Positions 15,383 through 23,349 of a stretch of DNA of 37,839 nucleotides are shown here, in pieces; the first letter of the stretch is position 1; each line of letters opens with the position of its first letter. A program made the translations under genes and the position numbers. This stretch comes from Acidithiobacillus_B sp049965315 (GTDB taxonomy: Bacteria; Pseudomonadota; Gammaproteobacteria; Acidithiobacillales; Acidithiobacillaceae). Under the pieces are notes generated by a model that saw nothing but the letters and a program-made list of their open reading frames with translations, had not been told where the DNA came from and did not search any database. The stretch covers positions 1-37,839 of the forward strand of contig NZ_JBMFWL010000017.1 in the NCBI RefSeq assembly GCF_049965315.1. Direction: 5' to 3'.

Positions 15383-16414
15383 TCACCACCGCCCCAGAGC
15401 AGCGGCGCCCCGGCCCGGCCGCGCCGCCCGCCGCCAGAAGCGCCAGCGATCTCCCGGCCGCAGGCGCACGCACTCGGCCATTCCGTCGGGCATGATGCCG
15501 CTCCATAACTGCACCGCGACACCAGCGGCCAGAGCGGCATGCAAGACCGGCACGATGCCGGCGAAAGCCGGCGCGGTCTCCTCCAGACGCCAGTCCCCAG
15601 GCCACTCCCACAGGATCTCACCCGCCTCCGCCCAAAAAATCCGCAGTTCCCCATCGGGCAAGGCATCCAGCCCATGCAGCAACGGCACCCCCGCCCAGGC
15701 CGCCAGCGCACGCAACCAGGGGGTCGAACTGGCCACGCCTTGCCAGCGCACGGCCGGCCGGGTGTCCGGCAGGCGTCCTTCCCCCCAGGCCCAGAAAAAA
15801 CGCAGGGGCTCCAGGTCCTCCGCCTCCCGGCGCCGGTTCACCGGATGGGCCGTCAGGAGCATTTGCAATTCGTTGAAAATGCCATTCCAGTAACCCGCAT
15901 CACCGCCCTTGGGCAAGAGATCCAGGGGTTCCCGACCCAACACCGCATAAATCGGCGTGCTCCGCAGATCCGGCACGACTTCCGCCAGGACATACCAGCG
16001 TCCCGACGGCTTCCCGCCCGCGATCTCCCAGCCAGCGCCGGCAAAATGGGCCCGGGCAGCAGCCAGCAGGACATCCATTTCCTCTACCTGCAGCGTTTCC
16101 ACAGGCATCGGCAGCACCACCGCCTGCCCTTGTCGGGACTGTATCTGCACGGCCTCCAGGGCGATGACCCAGCGCCCGTTCACCGCCACGCCATCGGCGG
16201 CCGCCAGCAGCGCCGCGGCCGGCAGGGGACCCGCCGGAAAACTCCAGAGGCGGGCCGCCAAGTCCAGCAAGGTCGTAGCCGGCAGTCGTTCCCGTCGCCC
16301 CCGGCCCCAGTAGCGCGGCAGGAACTCGCCCAGCGCCTCGCCCGGCCAGGCGCGCAGCCCCGGGAGCCAGAGGGTCAGCCCCCCTGCGGATGAGTCCCCC
16401 TTGGCGGCGGGCAT
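15383..16414 (-). CDS. RpfE-type / phosphoglycerate-mutase-like conserved protein
   Basis: The 343-residue product resembles a family annotated in beta- and gammaproteobacteria as 'regulatory protein RpfE type' or phosphoglycerate mutase-like, usually beside recJ. Its hallmark segment is present at about 205-245: YWNGIFNELQMLLTAHPVNR followed by LRFFWAWGEGRLP. The N-terminus is rich in Leu and Pro (LTLWLPGLRAWPGEALGEFL). No experimentally defined function is known to me, so I assign none. The ATG at 16414 overlaps the thrC stop (TGATG); a TTG one codon earlier is a weaker alternative. Being conserved between thrC and recJ suggests co-transcription, not a shared pathway. Confidence 0.7.
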   Translation of the reverse strand: MPAAKGDSSAGGLTLWLPGLRAWPGEALGEFLPRYWGRGRRERLPATTLLDLAARLWSFPAGPLPAAALLAAADGVAVNGRWVIALEAVQIQSRQGQAVVLPMPVETLQVEEMDVLLAAARAHFAGAGWEIAGGKPSGRWYVLAEVVPDLRSTPIYAVLGREPLDLLPKGGDAGYWNGIFNELQMLLTAHPVNRRREAEDLEPLRFFWAWGEGRLPDTRPAVRWQGVASSTPWLRALAAWAGVPLLHGLDALPDGELRIFWAEAGEILWEWPGDWRLEETAPAFAGIVPVLHAALAAGVAVQLWSGIMPDGMAECVRLRPGDRWRFWRRAARPGRGAAALGRW

Positions 16415-17550
16415 CAACGCTCGAGAATGGCGCGTTCCACCGCTGCCAGGGTGGCGTCCACGGTCACCACCTCACCGCCCTGGGCAATGGCGGTATCCGG
16501 GTCCTTGAGGCCGTGTCCGGTGAGGGTGCAGACCACCGTCGCCCCCGCTTCCAGGCGCCCGGCGCGGGCCGCGGCCACCACCCCGGCCACGGAGGCCGCC
16601 GAGGCCGGTTCGCAGAACACGCCCTCGTAGCGCGCCAGCCAGCGCTGCCCTTCGAGGATCTCCTCATCGGTCACGGCGGCAAACCAGCCGCCGCTCTCCC
16701 GGGCCACCACATGGGCCTGATCCCAGGACATGGGGTGGCCGATGCGGATGGCCGTGGCGATGGTCTCGGGGTCCTGGACAAAATGTCCGGCGATGAAAGG
16801 GGCGCTCCCCGCCGCCTGAAAGCCCAGCATCTTCGGGCGCTTGCCGGCCTTGCCGTGGCCATAGGAGCAGTGACCCTGACAATACTTACAGGCCCCGGTG
16901 AGGATCTCCCCGGCGCCCCCGCGCCCGTCCGTCGCCTCGCAATAGCCCATCCAGTGGGCGGTGATATTGCCCGCGTTACCCACCGGCAGGGCGTGATAAT
17001 CGGGCGCCGCCCCCAAGGCCTCGATGATCTCGAAGGCCGCGGTCTTCTGCCCCTGCAAGCGGTAAGGATTCACCGAATTTACCAAGGTAATGGGGGCACG
17101 GGCGGCCACTTCCTGCACAATCTGCATCCCGGCGTCGAAATTGCCGCGGATCTGCAAGACCAGGGCGCCGTGCATCATGGCCTGGGAGAGCTTGCCCAGG
17201 GCGATCTTGCCCTCGGGAATGACCACAAAGGCGCGCATCCCGGCGCGGGCCGCGTAGGCCGCCGCCGCCGCCGAGGTATTGCCGGTGGAGGCGCAGATGA
17301 CCATCTCGCTGCCCTCTTCCCGGGCCTTGGTCACCGCCATGGTCATGCCCCGGTCCTTGAAGGAACCGGTGGGATTCAGCCCCTCGTACTTGAGAAAGAT
17401 GCGCAGATCCACGCCCAGTTGCCGGGGCAGGTTCAGACACTCGATGAGCGGCGTATTCCCCTCCCCCAGGCTCACGGCCTGCGTCTCCGGGGCCAAGGGC
17501 AGATAATCACGATAACGATCGATAATGCCGGTGTAACGGCTTGCGGTCAC
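16414..17550 (-). CDS. thrC: Threonine synthase with Cys/His-rich insertion
   Basis: ThrC converts O-phosphohomoserine to threonine with pyridoxal phosphate. The 378-residue product has the PLP-lysine motif NPTGSFKDRGMTMAVTKARE (Lys65), CASTGNTSAAAAAYAARAG, GNAGNITAHWMGY and ETIATAIRIGHPMSW. Between GNAGNITAHWMGY and PKMLGFQAAGSAPF it carries an unusual loop, about residues 206-238, containing GACKYCQGHCSYGHG with Cys221, Cys224, Cys228 and His232. I chose GTG 17550 over an ATG 12 codons upstream because GAGGAGGT stands four bases before it and MTASRYTGIIDRYRDYLPL matches family N-termini. It follows hom by 56 bases. Confidence 0.95.
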   Translation of the reverse strand: MTASRYTGIIDRYRDYLPLAPETQAVSLGEGNTPLIECLNLPRQLGVDLRIFLKYEGLNPTGSFKDRGMTMAVTKAREEGSEMVICASTGNTSAAAAAYAARAGMRAFVVIPEGKIALGKLSQAMMHGALVLQIRGNFDAGMQIVQEVAARAPITLVNSVNPYRLQGQKTAAFEIIEALGAAPDYHALPVGNAGNITAHWMGYCEATDGRGGAGEILTGACKYCQGHCSYGHGKAGKRPKMLGFQAAGSAPFIAGHFVQDPETIATAIRIGHPMSWDQAHVVARESGGWFAAVTDEEILEGQRWLARYEGVFCEPASAASVAGVVAAARAGRLEAGATVVCTLTGHGLKDPDTAIAQGGEVVTVDATLAAVERAILER

Positions 17551-17606
17551 AAAGACCTCCTCATTGTCCACAGCATGATGAATCATTTTTTCCTGCTGCA
17601 ACAGGG

Positions 17607-18935
17607 TTAGGCGGATTCCCCCAACCCTTCCACGCGCAGGCGCAGTACCGGGCGGGTCACCACCGGCAGGGACTGGATGCGCGCCAGCGCCGCATCCAGA
17701 TCCCCCTCGCGGCAGCGATGCAAGAGCAGCACGATGGGCACATCCGCCGCCGCGCCCGCCTCCTTCTGCACCAGCGCCTCGATGGAGATGCCGTACTCCG
17801 CCAGCACCGTGGCCACCTGGGCCAGGACACCGGGACGGTTGTGGGCGTGGATACGCAGGTAATAGGCGCTTTCCACCGCCGCCATGGGCAGCAGGGGCAA
17901 CGGACTCATGCAATCGGGCTGGAAGGCCAGATGGGGCACCCGGTTGCTGGGGTCCGCCGTCAAGGTCCGCGCCACATCCACCAAGTCCGCGACGATGGCG
18001 CTGGCGGTGGGTTCCGCACCCGCCCCGCGACCATAGTAAAGGGTCTGGCCGACGGCATCGCCATCCACCAGCACCGCGTTGAAGGGCCCCTCGACACTGG
18101 CCAGCAGGTGACCCTCGGGGATCAGGGTGGGATGCACGCGCAGTTCCACCCCGTCGGCCCGGCGCTTGGCGATGCCCAGGAGCTTGATGCGGTAACCCAG
18201 ATCTTCGGCATAGACCACGTCCACACGGTCGAGATTGCGGATGCCCTCCACATGGCAATGGGCAAAATCCACCGGGATGCCAAAGGCAATGGAGGCCAGC
18301 AGGGTCAGTTTGTGCGCGGCGTCGCCGCCATCGATGTCCAGCCCCGGATCGGCTTCGGCATAGCCCAGGCGTTTGGCCTCGGCCAGGGCCGAGGGGAAGT
18401 CCCGGCCCGCGGTACGCATCCGGGTGAGGATGTAGTTGCTGGTGCCGTTGATGATGCCCGCAAGCCACTGGATGCGGTTCCCCGCCAGGCCCTCGCGGAT
18501 GGCCTTGATAATGGGAATGCCTCCGGCCACCGCCGCCTCGAAGGCCACCACCACGCCCTGTTCCTGGGCGGCGGCAAAGATGGCGTTGCCGTGTTCCGCC
18601 AGGAGGGCCTTGTTGGCCGTGATCACATGCTTGCCGGCGGCAATGGCCTCCAGGATCAGGCTGCGGGCGGGCTCGATGCCCCCCATCACCTCCACCACCA
18701 CGTCAATCTCGGGATTGCGCACCACCGCAAAGGGATCGCTGGTGACCGGGCAGCCCAAGTCCAAGCCCTGCAAACGGACAGGATTGCGCACCGCGGCCTG
18801 GACAATCACGATCTCGCGCCCCACGCGCCGGGCGATCTCCCCGGCATTACGGCGCAGGACCCGCACGGTCCCCCCACCCACCGTCCCCATGCCCAGGATG
18901 CCCACCCGCACCGGGCCCATGGCCGGTCTGCTCAT
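17607..18935 (-). CDS. hom: Homoserine dehydrogenase
   Basis: Hom reduces aspartate semialdehyde to homoserine with NAD(P)H, the branch point to threonine and methionine. The 442-residue product has the N-terminal Rossmann motif VGILGMGTVGGGTV, GKHVITANKALLAEHG, the catalytic-region VAGGIPIIKAIREGLAGNRI, GIINGTSNYILTRM and AEADPGLDIDGGDAAHKL. A C-terminal ACT domain (about 355-430, YYLRIHAHNRPGVLAQVATV) suggests feedback control by threonine, as in other ACT-bearing Hom enzymes. Its start overlaps the alaC stop (ATGA), and thrC follows. Confidence 0.97.
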   Translation of the reverse strand: MSRPAMGPVRVGILGMGTVGGGTVRVLRRNAGEIARRVGREIVIVQAAVRNPVRLQGLDLGCPVTSDPFAVVRNPEIDVVVEVMGGIEPARSLILEAIAAGKHVITANKALLAEHGNAIFAAAQEQGVVVAFEAAVAGGIPIIKAIREGLAGNRIQWLAGIINGTSNYILTRMRTAGRDFPSALAEAKRLGYAEADPGLDIDGGDAAHKLTLLASIAFGIPVDFAHCHVEGIRNLDRVDVVYAEDLGYRIKLLGIAKRRADGVELRVHPTLIPEGHLLASVEGPFNAVLVDGDAVGQTLYYGRGAGAEPTASAIVADLVDVARTLTADPSNRVPHLAFQPDCMSPLPLLPMAAVESAYYLRIHAHNRPGVLAQVATVLAEYGISIEALVQKEAGAAADVPIVLLLHRCREGDLDAALARIQSLPVVTRPVLRLRVEGLGESA

Positions 18936-20113
18936 AGATCCTCGCGGAACATCTGCTTGATGCCGCGAATGGCCTGACGGGTGCGATGCTCGTTCTCCAC
19001 CAGCCCAAAGCGCACGTACTCATCTCCCATCTCGCCAAAGCCGATGCCGGGGCTCACCGCCACCTTCGCCCGCTCCAGCACCAGCTTGGAAAACTCCAGG
19101 GAGCCCATCTTGCGCAGGGCCTCGGGGATGCGCGCCCAGACGAACATGGTCGCCCTGGGCCGGTCCACGGGCCAGCCCGCCGCCTCCAGGCCGTCGCAGA
19201 GAACATCGCGGCGGTGCTCATACATGAGGCGGATATCCTCCACGCAGTCCTGCGGGCCCTCCAGAGCGGTGATGGCCGCCACCTGGATGGGAGTGAAGGT
19301 CCCATAGTCCAGATAGCTCTTGATGCGCCCCAGGGCGCCGATGAGCTTGGGATTGCCGACGGCGAAACCCACCCGCCAGCCGGGCATGTTGTAGCTCTTG
19401 GAGAGGGTGAAGAACTCCACCCCCACGTCCTTGGCGCCGGGCACCTGCAAAAAGCTCGGGGCCTTATAGCCGTCGAAAACGATATCGGCATAGGCCAGAT
19501 CATGCACCACCCAGATGCGGTGCTCCTTGGCAAAGTCCACCACGCGCTCGAAAAAATCCAGCCCCACCACCGTCGCCGTGGGGTTGTGGGGAAAATTGAG
19601 GACCAGCATCCGGGGCTTGGGCCAGGCCGCCTTGATGGCCCTTTCCAATTCCGCGAAGAAGTCGCCGCCGGGCACCATGGGCACATGACGCACGTCCGCC
19701 CCGGCAATGACAAAGCCGTAGGGATGAATGGGATAGGTGGGACTGGGCACCAGCACCGTATCTCCCGGGCCCATGGTCGCCAGGGCCAGATGGGCCAGGC
19801 CCTCCTTGGAGCCGATGGTGACGATGGCCTCGGACTCGGGATCGAGATGCACGTCATAGCGGCGCTCGTACCAGGTCGTAATGGCCCGGCGCAGGCGGGG
19901 AATGCCGCGCGAAACGCTATAGCGGTGGGTATCGCCGCGCTGGGCCGTCTCGCAGAGCTTGTCCACGATGTTCTGCGGGGTGGGCTGGTCGGGATTGCCC
20001 ATGCCGAAGTCGATCACATCCTCGCCACGCTTGCGCGCCTGGTTTTTCAGATCCGTAACGATATTAAAGACATAGGGGGGAAGACGACGAATACGTTCAA
20101 AATCACTATTCAT
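18932..20113 (-). CDS. alaC: Alanine-type aminotransferase (AlaC family)
   Basis: This is a class I/II PLP aminotransferase of 393 residues, of the AlaC group that interconverts glutamate plus pyruvate and alanine plus 2-oxoglutarate. Key features are the N-terminal LPPYVFNIVTDLKNQARKRG, IDFGMGNPDQPTP, the NFPHNPTATVV segment, HDLAYADIVFDGYKAPS, and the PLP-lysine motif TLSKSYNMPGWRVGF. The neighbouring hom-thrC genes and conserved placement match 'alanine transaminase' genes of betaproteobacteria, though the substrate is inferred. The ATG at 20113 has no evident Shine-Dalgarno sequence. It is the first gene of the operon and its promoter lies in the 94-base divergent spacer. Confidence 0.92.
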   Translation of the reverse strand: MNSDFERIRRLPPYVFNIVTDLKNQARKRGEDVIDFGMGNPDQPTPQNIVDKLCETAQRGDTHRYSVSRGIPRLRRAITTWYERRYDVHLDPESEAIVTIGSKEGLAHLALATMGPGDTVLVPSPTYPIHPYGFVIAGADVRHVPMVPGGDFFAELERAIKAAWPKPRMLVLNFPHNPTATVVGLDFFERVVDFAKEHRIWVVHDLAYADIVFDGYKAPSFLQVPGAKDVGVEFFTLSKSYNMPGWRVGFAVGNPKLIGALGRIKSYLDYGTFTPIQVAAITALEGPQDCVEDIRLMYEHRRDVLCDGLEAAGWPVDRPRATMFVWARIPEALRKMGSLEFSKLVLERAKVAVSPGIGFGEMGDEYVRFGLVENEHRTRQAIRGIKQMFREDL

Positions 20114-20150
20114 GGGGCGCGTACTCTAGGGCTTGTAGCGAATACCGAAA

Positions 20151-20186
20151 CCGCTAGACAATAGATTTGCGGCGCGGGCCTGTCAA
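20151..20186 (-). promoter_or_regulatory. Sigma-70-type promoter of the alaC-to-lolD operon
   Basis: On the minus strand TTGACA (20186-20181) is followed after 17 bases by TATTGT (20163-20158). The -35 box is perfect and the -10 box matches four of six positions. Transcription would start near 20151, leaving a leader of about 38 bases before alaC. The divergent Mth938 gene must use an overlapping or nearby promoter; TTGTAG at about 20133 with TAGACA at 20155 is a weak candidate. Confidence 0.7.
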
Positions 20187-20207
20187 TCTGAAAAGAGGAA
20201 ATCCGCC

Positions 20208-20585
20208 ATGAAACTGCATCTGCAACGGGACGAACTGCACAACGTCATCCATGCCTACGGACCCCAGGGCATCGTCATTCGCGGCGTAACCCACGGCAGC
20301 GCCGTGCTGGTGGCCCCCGACTGGCTAGAAAGCCCGTGGGGACCCGCGGGCATGGACGACCTGCGTCCGGAGCATTTCGCCCGCTTCCACGGCAGCGCCC
20401 CGCAAATCCTCCTGCTCGGCACCGGTAGCCGCCAGCGCTTTCCCGACCGGTCGCTCTTGCGCGCCCTGCGCGAACGCAACATGCACCCGGAGATCATGGA
20501 CACCAGTGCCGCCTGCCGCACCTACAACATCCTCGTCGGCGAAGATCGCGACGTGGTCGCCGCCCTCTTGCCCCCCGGCGCCTGA
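20208..20585 (+). CDS. Mth938-domain (DUF498) protein
   Basis: The 125-residue product matches the Mth938/DUF498 family, related to mitochondrial NDUFAF3 and AAMDC; the bacterial function is unknown. Family features are the GIVIRGVTHGSAVLVAPDWL core, QILLLGTGSRQRFPDRSLLR and the C-terminal MDTSAACRTYNILVGEDRDV followed by VAALLPPGA. The ATG at 20208 has AAAAGAGGAAA upstream. It is divergent from alaC, with a 94-base spacer, and converges on rpoS with the large palindrome between them. The divergent pairing with an AlaC-type aminotransferase recurs in related proteobacteria, to my knowledge. Confidence 0.88.
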   Translation: MKLHLQRDELHNVIHAYGPQGIVIRGVTHGSAVLVAPDWLESPWGPAGMDDLRPEHFARFHGSAPQILLLGTGSRQRFPDRSLLRALRERNMHPEIMDTSAACRTYNILVGEDRDVVAALLPPGA

Positions 20586-20611
20586 AAGCGATCTCGGCAT
20601 GAGCCGGACCT

Positions 20612-20793
20612 GCCCGTCGGCGGAGGGGTTTTTGCCGCGACTTCGGCCCGCGCCGTCGTTGTTCTAGGCGAAAGCCCGCGCCCGGCAGGCGAACTGTCTG
20701 AGCCCGCAGGGCGAGTTTTCGCCTGCCAGCGGGATGAGCCGTAGAACAACAGGCAAGGACCGCCGGAGCAAAAAAACCCCTCCGCCGACGGGC
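20612..20793. repeat. Nested 182-bp inverted repeat between convergent genes
   Basis: The outer arms 20612-20635 and 20768-20793 are identical in inverted orientation apart from the length of the T/A run (five against seven). Further inward the pairs continue: GTTGTTCTA (20658-20666) with TAGAACAAC (20742-20750), CCCGC (20675-20679) with GCGGG (20729-20733), and GGCAGGCGAA (20684-20693) with TTCGCCTGCC (20718-20727), around a core GAACTGTCTGAGCCC. Read from either gene, the outer arm ends in a T-run, so the element may act as a bidirectional terminator. It is much larger than a normal terminator and resembles a MITE or REP-type element. No ORF of any quality lies inside. Confidence 0.8.
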
Positions 20794-20803
20794 GTATCCG
20801 GAA

Positions 20804-21757
20804 TCAGAGATTCGTAAATACGAATTCCGCCGACAGCCCCTCGCTCTCCAGACGATGGCGCAGGGCGAACAGGGCCTCCACCTGAATCTGCCGGACGCGC
20901 TCGCGGGTTACCCCCATACGCGCCCCCACCTCTTCGAGGGTGGCGCTTTCCCCCCCGTCCAGGCCGAAGCGCCATTGCAGGACGAGCCGATGTTTCTCCC
21001 CCAAGGCCCCTATCCAGACGCGCAACTGATGGTTCAGATCCTTGTCGGCCAGGGTCGCTTCCGGGCCACAGCCGTCGGCATCCGGCAGCACATCCGCCAG
21101 GGACTGATCCCCATCACGCCCCATGGGGGCCTCCAGGCTGCTTACCCGCCCGTCCAGCTCCATACAGTCGCGCACATCCGCCACCGGCCGCTCCATGACC
21201 GCCGCCACCTCCTCGGCGCTGGGCACGCGCTGGAGGCGCTGGCCAAGACAACGGGCGGCGCGCAGGCAGGCGCTCAGCTCCTTCATGACGTGGATGGGCA
21301 GACGCACGGTGCGGGTCTGATTCATGATGGCACGCTCGATGTTCTGGCGAATCCACCAGGTGGCATAGGTGGAGAAGCGAAAACCCCGTTCCGGATCAAA
21401 CTTCTCCACCGCCCGGATCAAGCCCAGGTTGCCTTCTTCGATGAGGTCCAGCAGCGGCAGGCCGCGATTGACGTAGCGGCGGGCAATGCGCACCACCAGA
21501 CGCAGATTGCTCTCGATCATGGTGGTGCGGGCGGCGGCATCGCCCGCCTGCACCCGCTGGCCCAGGGCAATTTCCTCGGCAGCCGACAGGAGCGGACTAT
21601 GGCCGATCTCGCGCAGATAACAGCGAGTCGCATCCCAATCCTGGATATCGGCGGGAATGCTCATCAAGACCTCATCATCCGGCCCACCGCCCAAGGCCTC
21701 CGCGGCCTCCTCCGGGATCACCTCGTCGTCATCTTCCGCTTCCGCGCGATTCACCAT
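20804..21757 (-). CDS. rpoS: RNA polymerase sigma factor RpoS-like
   Basis: This is a sigma-70 family factor of 317 residues, the length and position (surE-pcm-rpoS) typical of the stationary-phase sigma RpoS. Region 1.2 begins DATRCYLREIGHSPLLSAAEE; region 2 has NLRLVVRIARRYVNRGLPLL, DLIEEGNLGLIRAVEKFDPE and FSTYATWWIRQNIERAIMNQ. Region 3 starts RTVRLPIHVMKELSACLRAA, and region 4 has LEEVGARMGVTRERVRQIQV. The N-terminus is acidic (EAEDDDEVIPEEAAEALGG). The ATG at 21757 is preceded by AGGAGATCACGG and overlaps the pcm end by seven bases. The gene ends 11 bases before the large palindrome. Confidence 0.93.
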   Translation of the reverse strand: MVNRAEAEDDDEVIPEEAAEALGGGPDDEVLMSIPADIQDWDATRCYLREIGHSPLLSAAEEIALGQRVQAGDAAARTTMIESNLRLVVRIARRYVNRGLPLLDLIEEGNLGLIRAVEKFDPERGFRFSTYATWWIRQNIERAIMNQTRTVRLPIHVMKELSACLRAARCLGQRLQRVPSAEEVAAVMERPVADVRDCMELDGRVSSLEAPMGRDGDQSLADVLPDADGCGPEATLADKDLNHQLRVWIGALGEKHRLVLQWRFGLDGGESATLEEVGARMGVTRERVRQIQVEALFALRHRLESEGLSAEFVFTNL

Positions 21758-22449
21758 CCGTGATCTCCTGAAGCTACAGCAACGGTTCCCGCCAGCAGGG
21801 GCACGAAATGGCAAGGCCCCAAATCCCTTTCATGGGCGGTGTGCCCATCCCAGCGCAGGTCATGCAAGCGCTGCCCCCTGCCGTCGGCCACCGGCATGAC
21901 CAAGCGGCCATCCGGCCGGAGTTGGGCAAAGAGCGCGGGCAAGGACCAGGGCGCCGCCGCCGTGATCACTATGGCATCGAAGGGCCCCGCCTCGGCCCAG
22001 CCCGCGGCGCCGTCACCATGGCGCAGATGGACGTTGCCCACCCCCAGTTGGGCGAGCTTTTCCCGGGCGCGGAGCAGGAGGGGCTCGATCCGCTCGATGC
22101 TATACACTTCGTCCGCCAGGGCCGCCAGGATCGCCGTCTGATAGGCCGAACCCGTACCCACCTCCAGCACTCGCTGCAACGGCTCCGCGGCGGCCGCCGC
22201 CGCGGTCATGCGCGCCACGGTCCACGGCTGGGAAATGGTCTGTCCATAGCCGATGGGCAGGGAAACCGGCTCATAGGCGCGGCCGGCCAGGGCCTGGGCC
22301 ACAAAGCGATGGCGGGGAACCCGTCCCATGGCGGCCAAAACCCGCGCGTCATCGATCCCCTCGGCCTGCAATCGCTGCACCATGCGCGCACGGGTACGCG
22401 GCGAGATCATCCCCACTTCGGGGCTCAGGAGCGCGGACGGGTGAGCCAC
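21751..22449 (-). CDS. pcm: Protein-L-isoaspartate O-methyltransferase
   Basis: Pcm repairs isoaspartyl residues in aged proteins using S-adenosylmethionine. The 232-residue product has the family segments VPRHRFVAQALAGRAYEPVS, LPIGYGQTISQPWTVARMT and the SAM-binding motif VLEVGTGSAYQTAILA (Ala where many have Gly). DAIVITAAAPWSLPALFAQL and GRLVMPV also fit. I list the GTG at 22449 because GGAGG precedes it by ten bases; the ATG at 22410 (MISPRTRARMVQRL) is an equally good family start without a strong ribosome site. It overlaps the surE end by up to 25 bases and rpoS by seven. Confidence 0.94.
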   Translation of the reverse strand: MAHPSALLSPEVGMISPRTRARMVQRLQAEGIDDARVLAAMGRVPRHRFVAQALAGRAYEPVSLPIGYGQTISQPWTVARMTAAAAAAEPLQRVLEVGTGSAYQTAILAALADEVYSIERIEPLLLRAREKLAQLGVGNVHLRHGDGAAGWAEAGPFDAIVITAAAPWSLPALFAQLRPDGRLVMPVADGRGQRLHDLRWDGHTAHERDLGPCHFVPLLAGTVAVASGDHGW

Positions 22450-23183
22450 CGGCTCAAATCCTCCAAAAAGGCATAACGGGTCATATCCAGATCCAGTGGA
22501 GTGATGGATACGCAGGCACGGCGCACGGCATCGAAGTCCGTGCCCGGACCGGCGTCCGCCTCCCGGCCCGAAGGACCAATCCAGTACACCTGCTCGCCCC
22601 GCGGATCCTGGGCGGGGATCACGGCCTCGCTCTTATGGCGGCGGCCCAGGCGGGTCACTTCGGTACCCCGCAAGCGGGCAAAGGGCAGATCCGGCACATT
22701 GACATTGAGAATGGTATCGGCGGGCAAGGGGCTGTGCAACAGTCTTTCCACCAGCCCGACCAGCACCTGGGCCGCCGTCGCATAATGGGTACAGTCCTTG
22801 CCGGCCAAGGAAACGGCAAGGGCCGGGAGGCCCAGGAAGCGCCCCTCCATGGCCGCCGCCACGGTCCCCGAATAGAGTACGTCATCGCCCATGTTGGCAC
22901 CCCGATTGATGCCGGAAATGACCATGTCCGGCGCCTCGGCGAAAAGCCCCGTGACCGCCAGGTGAACGCAATCGGTGGGGGTTCCGCCCACCAGATAATG
23001 GAAGCCATTGAAGCCGCGCCGCAAGCGCAGGGGGCGGTCGAGGGTGAGCGAGTTGCTGGCCCCGCTGCGGTCCTGCTCGGGGGCCACCACCACCACTTCC
23101 CCCAAGGGGGCCATGGCCTCGGCAAGGACCGCAAGGCCCGGCGCCAGATACCCGTCATCGTTACTCAGCAGAAAACGGGGCAT
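22425..23183 (-). CDS. surE: 5'/3'-nucleotidase SurE
   Basis: SurE is a metal-dependent nucleoside monophosphatase associated with stationary-phase survival. The 252-residue product starts MPRFLLSNDDGYLAPGLAVL with the metal-binding DD pair. It continues with VAPEQDRSGASNSLTLDRPL and SGINRGANMGDDVLYSGTVA, the other conserved active-site segments. The ATG at 23183 gives the normal length; AGGGAG lies about ten bases upstream. The open frame extends 17 codons further without family similarity. The surE-pcm-rpoS order is standard for proteobacteria except that nlpD is missing. Confidence 0.96.
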   Translation of the reverse strand: MPRFLLSNDDGYLAPGLAVLAEAMAPLGEVVVVAPEQDRSGASNSLTLDRPLRLRRGFNGFHYLVGGTPTDCVHLAVTGLFAEAPDMVISGINRGANMGDDVLYSGTVAAAMEGRFLGLPALAVSLAGKDCTHYATAAQVLVGLVERLLHSPLPADTILNVNVPDLPFARLRGTEVTRLGRRHKSEAVIPAQDPRGEQVYWIGPSGREADAGPGTDFDAVRRACVSITPLDLDMTRYAFLEDLSRWLTRPRS

Positions 23184-23349
23184 TCCTGGGTCTCCCTGGG
23201 TCGATACCGATTGGCGGAACCCATGGTAAGCCATCCGCGTGGAGTCGGTCCATCACTTCACTCTCCGGCCATCCCGTCCACCCGGGCGGCTGCGGATGGG
23301 CAGCGGCGTTCCCCAGGAATGCTGCCGCCCCGAGCGTGGTCTGGATCGC

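Noticed and set aside
17551..18468. Long upstream extension of the thrC frame
   Set aside because: It runs antisense-like through hom in a different frame; GTG 17550 has a strong ribosome site and matches ThrC N-termini.
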